A DNA stretch of 16,757 nt from Lachnospiraceae bacterium (GTDB lineage: Bacteria; Bacillota_A; Clostridia; Lachnospirales; Lachnospiraceae), in NCBI GenBank assembly GCA_004556565.1, contig SFGN01000057.1, positions 1-16,757 on the forward strand, read 5' to 3'. The position numbers and the translations under genes were made by a program. Shown piece after piece: positions 14,632 through 16,757 of this stretch (the stretch's first letter is position 1; every line of letters begins with the position of its first letter). Under the pieces are notes generated by a model. It did no database searches. It was not told the origin of the DNA and worked only from the letters and a program-made list of their open reading frames with translations.

Positions 14632-14880
14632 TTATTTACATATGATAAGCCAGAATATCATTCCAATTAATAAGATTGCTCCGAGTAACTCATTGATACC
14701 ATAGCCGATAATGAGAGCAAAGATATAGAAGAGCCAAATCTTTCCGCCTGAACCACTTGAGCTGCCTCTTGAACCGGAGGAATAACCTCTTGGTCCGTCT
14801 GTTCCGTCATATATACAATCACTATAATGCCATCCATCACTTCCGCCACAATCCGGGCAATGTCTGCTGTCTTTACTCAT
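14632..14880 (-). CDS. Zinc-ribbon plus C-terminal membrane segment, 82 residues
   Basis: Minus-strand ATG 14880 is preceded by AAAAAGGAGGAAAATGAT, an excellent binding site. The N-terminus reads DSRHCPDCGGSDGWHYSDC (C8, C11, H18, C22), a plausible small zinc site. A Gly/Ser linker follows (residues 29-46), then a hydrophobic segment from about 48 to 81 (IWLFYIFALIIGYGINELLG onward), long enough for one or two spans. It resembles small membrane proteins found near DNA-mobility regions in Lachnospiraceae, but I cannot name a function. Its direction opposes the phage block, so it was probably resident or came by a separate event. Confidence 0.7.
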   Translation of the reverse strand: MSKDSRHCPDCGGSDGWHYSDCIYDGTDGPRGYSSGSRGSSSGSGGKIWLFYIFALIIGYGINELLGAILLIGMIFWLIICK

Positions 14881-14936
14881 ATCATTTTCCTCCTTTTTTA
14901 TCCAATGTTTTTATCCTTTATCTGTAAGAAATCTTT

Positions 14937-15014
14937 TTATAATCCTCCATCATACCTGCACTCCCGATAATATGGACACATCAAACAACACTGCCTGCAT
15001 TTTTTCTTCTCCAT
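14937..15014 (-). CDS. Possible 25-residue cysteine-rich peptide
   Basis: From minus-strand ATG 15014 the frame reads MEKKKCRQCCLMCPYYRECR and ends YDGGL at TAA 14937-14939. Five cysteines (C-x2-CC-x2-C-x5-C) in 25 residues are unlikely by chance. The open frame also extends upstream, without a start codon, through TWADLFFCLREKK, so this may be the tail of a longer lost gene rather than a complete peptide. The binding site is weak (AAGAGA). The surrounding 14881-15119 holds no other gene I can support. Confidence 0.4.
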   Translation of the reverse strand: MEKKKCRQCCLMCPYYRECRYDGGL

Positions 15015-15119
15015 TCTCTTTTTTTCTCTTAAGCAAAAAAATAAATCTGCCCATGTTTTGCTCCCTTGTTTTTGTTGTGCATCTTTTTATTTTCTTTTGT
15101 TAATTCTACTTTATCCCAA

Positions 15120-15440
15120 ATGCTGTCCATTAAAAATGCCAGCGTTTATCAAACTGATAAAAGATCAGGAATCACCTACGCATATGAGAACCAGTCTTTC
15201 TGGAATCCTGAACTGAAACGTTCAAAATCCAAACGCAAGCTTATCGGTCGTGTTGATCCGAAAACCAAGGAGATTATCCCGACAGACGGCCGCTGCAGAA
15301 AACGCAGTCCTTCCTATGTTGCTGAACCCGATGCCTATGTTATGCCAAAAAACATCAAAGAACTCAAAACCGAGGTCTTGCGTCTCCTTAAAGAGAATGC
15401 TGAACTCAAAGATCAGATCAGGAAACTTACCGATAAATAG
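15120..15440 (+). CDS. IS66-type element accessory protein
   Basis: A 106-residue basic protein: MLSIKNASVYQTDKRSGITY, then YENQSFWNPELKRSKSKRKLIGRVDPKTKEI, and a C-terminal heptad-like segment (LKTEVLRLLKENAELKDQI) that could form a coiled coil. Small ORFs with the phrase ITYxYExxSxW...RSKRKLIG are known beside IS66-type transposase genes. The transposase remnant starts 16 bases downstream, supporting that link. ATG 15120 has no visible binding site, so the 5' end or left end of the element may be lost. An in-frame start at 15066 adds a hydrophobic stretch not expected for the family. Confidence 0.55.
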   Translation: MLSIKNASVYQTDKRSGITYAYENQSFWNPELKRSKSKRKLIGRVDPKTKEIIPTDGRCRKRSPSYVAEPDAYVMPKNIKELKTEVLRLLKENAELKDQIRKLTDK

Positions 15441-15456
15441 TTTCTTCGGGGGTACC

Positions 15457-16456
15457 ATGGATATCAAAGAAGCTTTTTACAAACAAAAAGAAGAACTTCA
15501 TTCCTGCCAGAAGGAAGTTCGCAGGCTTCAACGGCTGGTTGATCGTTATGCGAAAGGTATCGCCGAAAAAGAAATCTTTCAAACACCTCAGTCATATCCA
15601 GAGCCTTAACAATAAAGTTTCCGAGCAAACGAATATCGCCAACAGATATAAAGATCTCTATACACAGAAAAAGAAAGTCATCCCTAATTCCAGAGAAAAA
15701 TCCAACCACCATATCGGTGGACAGCCTGGACACGCAAAACACTCTATGCCTGCCTTTGCTGATACTGAAATAACTGATACCATCCCTCATGAACCGGACC
15801 ATTGCCCCGATTGCGGTGGTCCTCTGAAAAAAATCAGAGATATACCCAAGGATGAACTGGATTACGAAGTCAGGGTCGTAAAGAAACGTCACATTTTTAA
15901 AGAATACCAATGCGTGCAGTGTGGCAAGATCTTTCGCACAAGCAATGCTTCTTTAAAGGCTGTCAATCAGTATGGCTCTGTGATTCAGGCTATGGATCTT
16001 GCACTTTTAAATCTTGGATATGTGAGTATCAACAGAACCCGTAAACTGCTTTCGGGTCTTACTTCTGACACCTTAGGCATCTGTGATGGTTACCTAAGCA
16101 AGCTTCAGAAGCGTTTCTCCGGCAAACTCACTTCCTTTATTCAGGAGGTCCGTACTGCCTGCATCGCTTCCGACCAGCTTTTCTGGGATGACACAGTCGT
16201 GTTCATCGATACATCCCGTGCTTGTTTTCGTTTTTATGGCAACGAACGCTTCGCCCTCTACTGTGCACACATGAAAAAGGATCTTGCTGGAATCTTTGAG
16301 AATAACATCCTTCCGGCTCTTCCTCCTACAACCACCGTTATGCATGATCATAATTCCATCAATCACCATGACGGATTTGAATTTACTAACGTGGAATGTC
16401 TGCAGCATCTGGAACGTGATCTCCAGAAAGTGATTGATCGGTCCGGACCCACCTGG
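15457..16456 (+). pseudogene. IS66-family transposase (TnpC-like), frameshifted and 3'-truncated
   Basis: ATG 15457 opens MDIKEAFYKQKEELHSCQKE, a coiled-coil start, and stops at 15609. Between about 15570 and 15600 the homology moves to the next frame (KKSFKHLSHIQSLNNKV). It continues with the IS66 zinc finger HCPDCGGPL...CVQCGKIF, the first catalytic Asp region FWDDTVVFIDTSRACFRFYG, and the second in VMHDHNSINHHD, then ECLQHLERDLQKV. Identity ends at about 16456 (GPTWE). The last catalytic Glu and the C-terminal domain are missing. The open frame runs on to 16576 only because it lies antisense to the next gene. The copy cannot be active. Confidence 0.8.
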
Positions 16457-16615
16457 GAAGTCTGCATAAATACTTTTTCTTTCTGCAGTAACATCATATT
16501 TTTCAAGCTCGTCCTTAATCTGAGACATGGTAAGTGCATGCTCATCATCTGTCTTAGCCAACATTATTTTCATTAAGTATGTGAATTTGAATTTCTGATT
16601 TGTTCCCCTGGACAT
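16457..16615 (-). pseudogene. N-terminal fragment of a WYL-type transcriptional regulator
   Basis: Minus-strand ATG 16615 opens MSRGTNQKFKFTYLMKIM, then DDEHALTMSQIKDELEKY and DVTAERKSIYADF. This is the usual winged-helix start of WYL-domain regulators (typically ending RKSIYxDIExL). It covers 53 residues, then the sequence changes to the antisense of the IS66 transposase at about 16457. The DNA-binding half is incomplete and the WYL domain is gone. No clear binding site precedes the ATG. The end of another minus-strand gene lies 42 bases upstream in the direction of transcription. Confidence 0.7.
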
Positions 16616-16657
16616 CACTCATGATACAGTAATCGATCCATGAGGGAAGTATATGGA

Positions 16658-16756
16658 TTAGTATGATCCACGCAAATTAGGAGCCTGTTTCAAATTAGCA
16701 TTTTTTGCTAATTCTGGATAGACTTTCTCTTTCGTGAAATTGGTTTCGGTGCTTTC
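16658..16756 (-). CDS. C-terminal end of an unidentified minus-strand gene (cut by window edge)
   Basis: The last 32 residues of a frame that enters from beyond the window: STETNFTKEKVYPELAKNAN, then a short PNLRGSY tail and TAA at 16658-16660. The composition reads as real coding sequence, and it lies upstream of and co-oriented with the WYL regulator fragment. I do not recognise the family. A perfect 8-bp inverted repeat, AATTAGCA-TTTTT-TGCTAATT (16693-16713), lies inside it and may be chance. Confidence 0.5.
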   Translation of the reverse strand, partial: ESTETNFTKEKVYPELAKNANLKQAPNLRGSY

Positions 16757-16757
16757 T

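Noticed and set aside
14476..14670. 64-residue plus-strand ORF
   Set aside because: It is antisense to the 34-residue membrane gene, which has a strong binding site, and lacks one itself.
15570..15600. Programmed frameshift in the transposase
   Set aside because: IS66 transposases are not known to use one, the A-rich site is not a clear slippery heptamer, and the gene is truncated anyway.
16094..16456. Minus-strand ORF continuing from the WYL regulator start
   Set aside because: Beyond 16457 it is antisense to the IS66 transposase; only the first 53 residues are real.
1..16757. CRISPR arrays, tRNA and rRNA genes
   Set aside because: No regular repeat-spacer pattern was seen, and no tRNA cloverleaf or rRNA sequence was recognised on reading both strands.

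Overview
The window reads as a low-to-mid GC Firmicute chromosome, most likely a gut Lachnospiraceae (Clostridia). This rests on class 1B PyrD/PyrK, the pyrF-pyrK-pyrD-pyrE order, AGGAGG-type ribosome binding sites before most genes, small VanZ-type membrane genes, and the style of the phage and IS remnants. No species call is possible from the sequence alone.

Bases 1-235 are a structured leader: a 35-bp direct repeat (15-49 and 170-204, one mismatch) flanks two small GAA-loop hairpins. It leads into the pyrimidine operon pyrF-pyrK-pyrD-pyrE (236-3584), which closes with a long hairpin terminator at 3604-3645. PyrK and PyrD form the NAD-linked dihydroorotate dehydrogenase, PyrE adds PRPP to orotate, and PyrF decarboxylates OMP to UMP.

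Bases 3688-4918 hold three small membrane-protein genes: a 49-residue single-span protein, a VanZ-like protein, and a protein with ten tandem hexapeptide repeats before three membrane spans. They are followed by a 690-residue M29-type aminopeptidase with a long N-terminal extension (4956-7028). Part of the purine pathway comes next: purE, purM, purN and purD (7096-10617), ending at a terminator near 10653-10694. A thioredoxin gene with its own promoter and terminator ends the intact housekeeping stretch at about 11217.

From about 11227 to the end the window is mostly a gene graveyard. The first 100 bases after the thioredoxin terminator resemble the 5' end of a group IIC intron, a class that inserts just behind terminators. 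Without any reverse transcriptase this joins a headless phage MuF (gp7-like) minor head gene. That gene's C-terminus is a lethal-factor-like metallopeptidase toxin domain (HELMH plus a later EAETF motif), split by one in-frame stop that removes the third zinc ligand. A 60-residue protein follows directly and may be its immunity partner. After it come a phage peptidase-like protein whose HExxH has become HGIIH, a small phage gene with a shifted start, a frameshifted Prp-type cysteine protease, and a scaffold gene that lost its C-terminus. At about 14340 the phage block abuts, in opposite orientation, small minus-strand genes for cysteine-rich or membrane proteins. Then come an IS66-type accessory gene and a frameshifted, C-terminally cut IS66 transposase. 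Last are the N-terminal piece of a WYL-type regulator on the minus strand and the tail of one unrecognised minus-strand gene at the window edge.

The most interesting unit is the broken MuF-metallopeptidase toxin with its candidate immunity gene. Several independent single lesions in the phage block suggest it has been decaying without selection.
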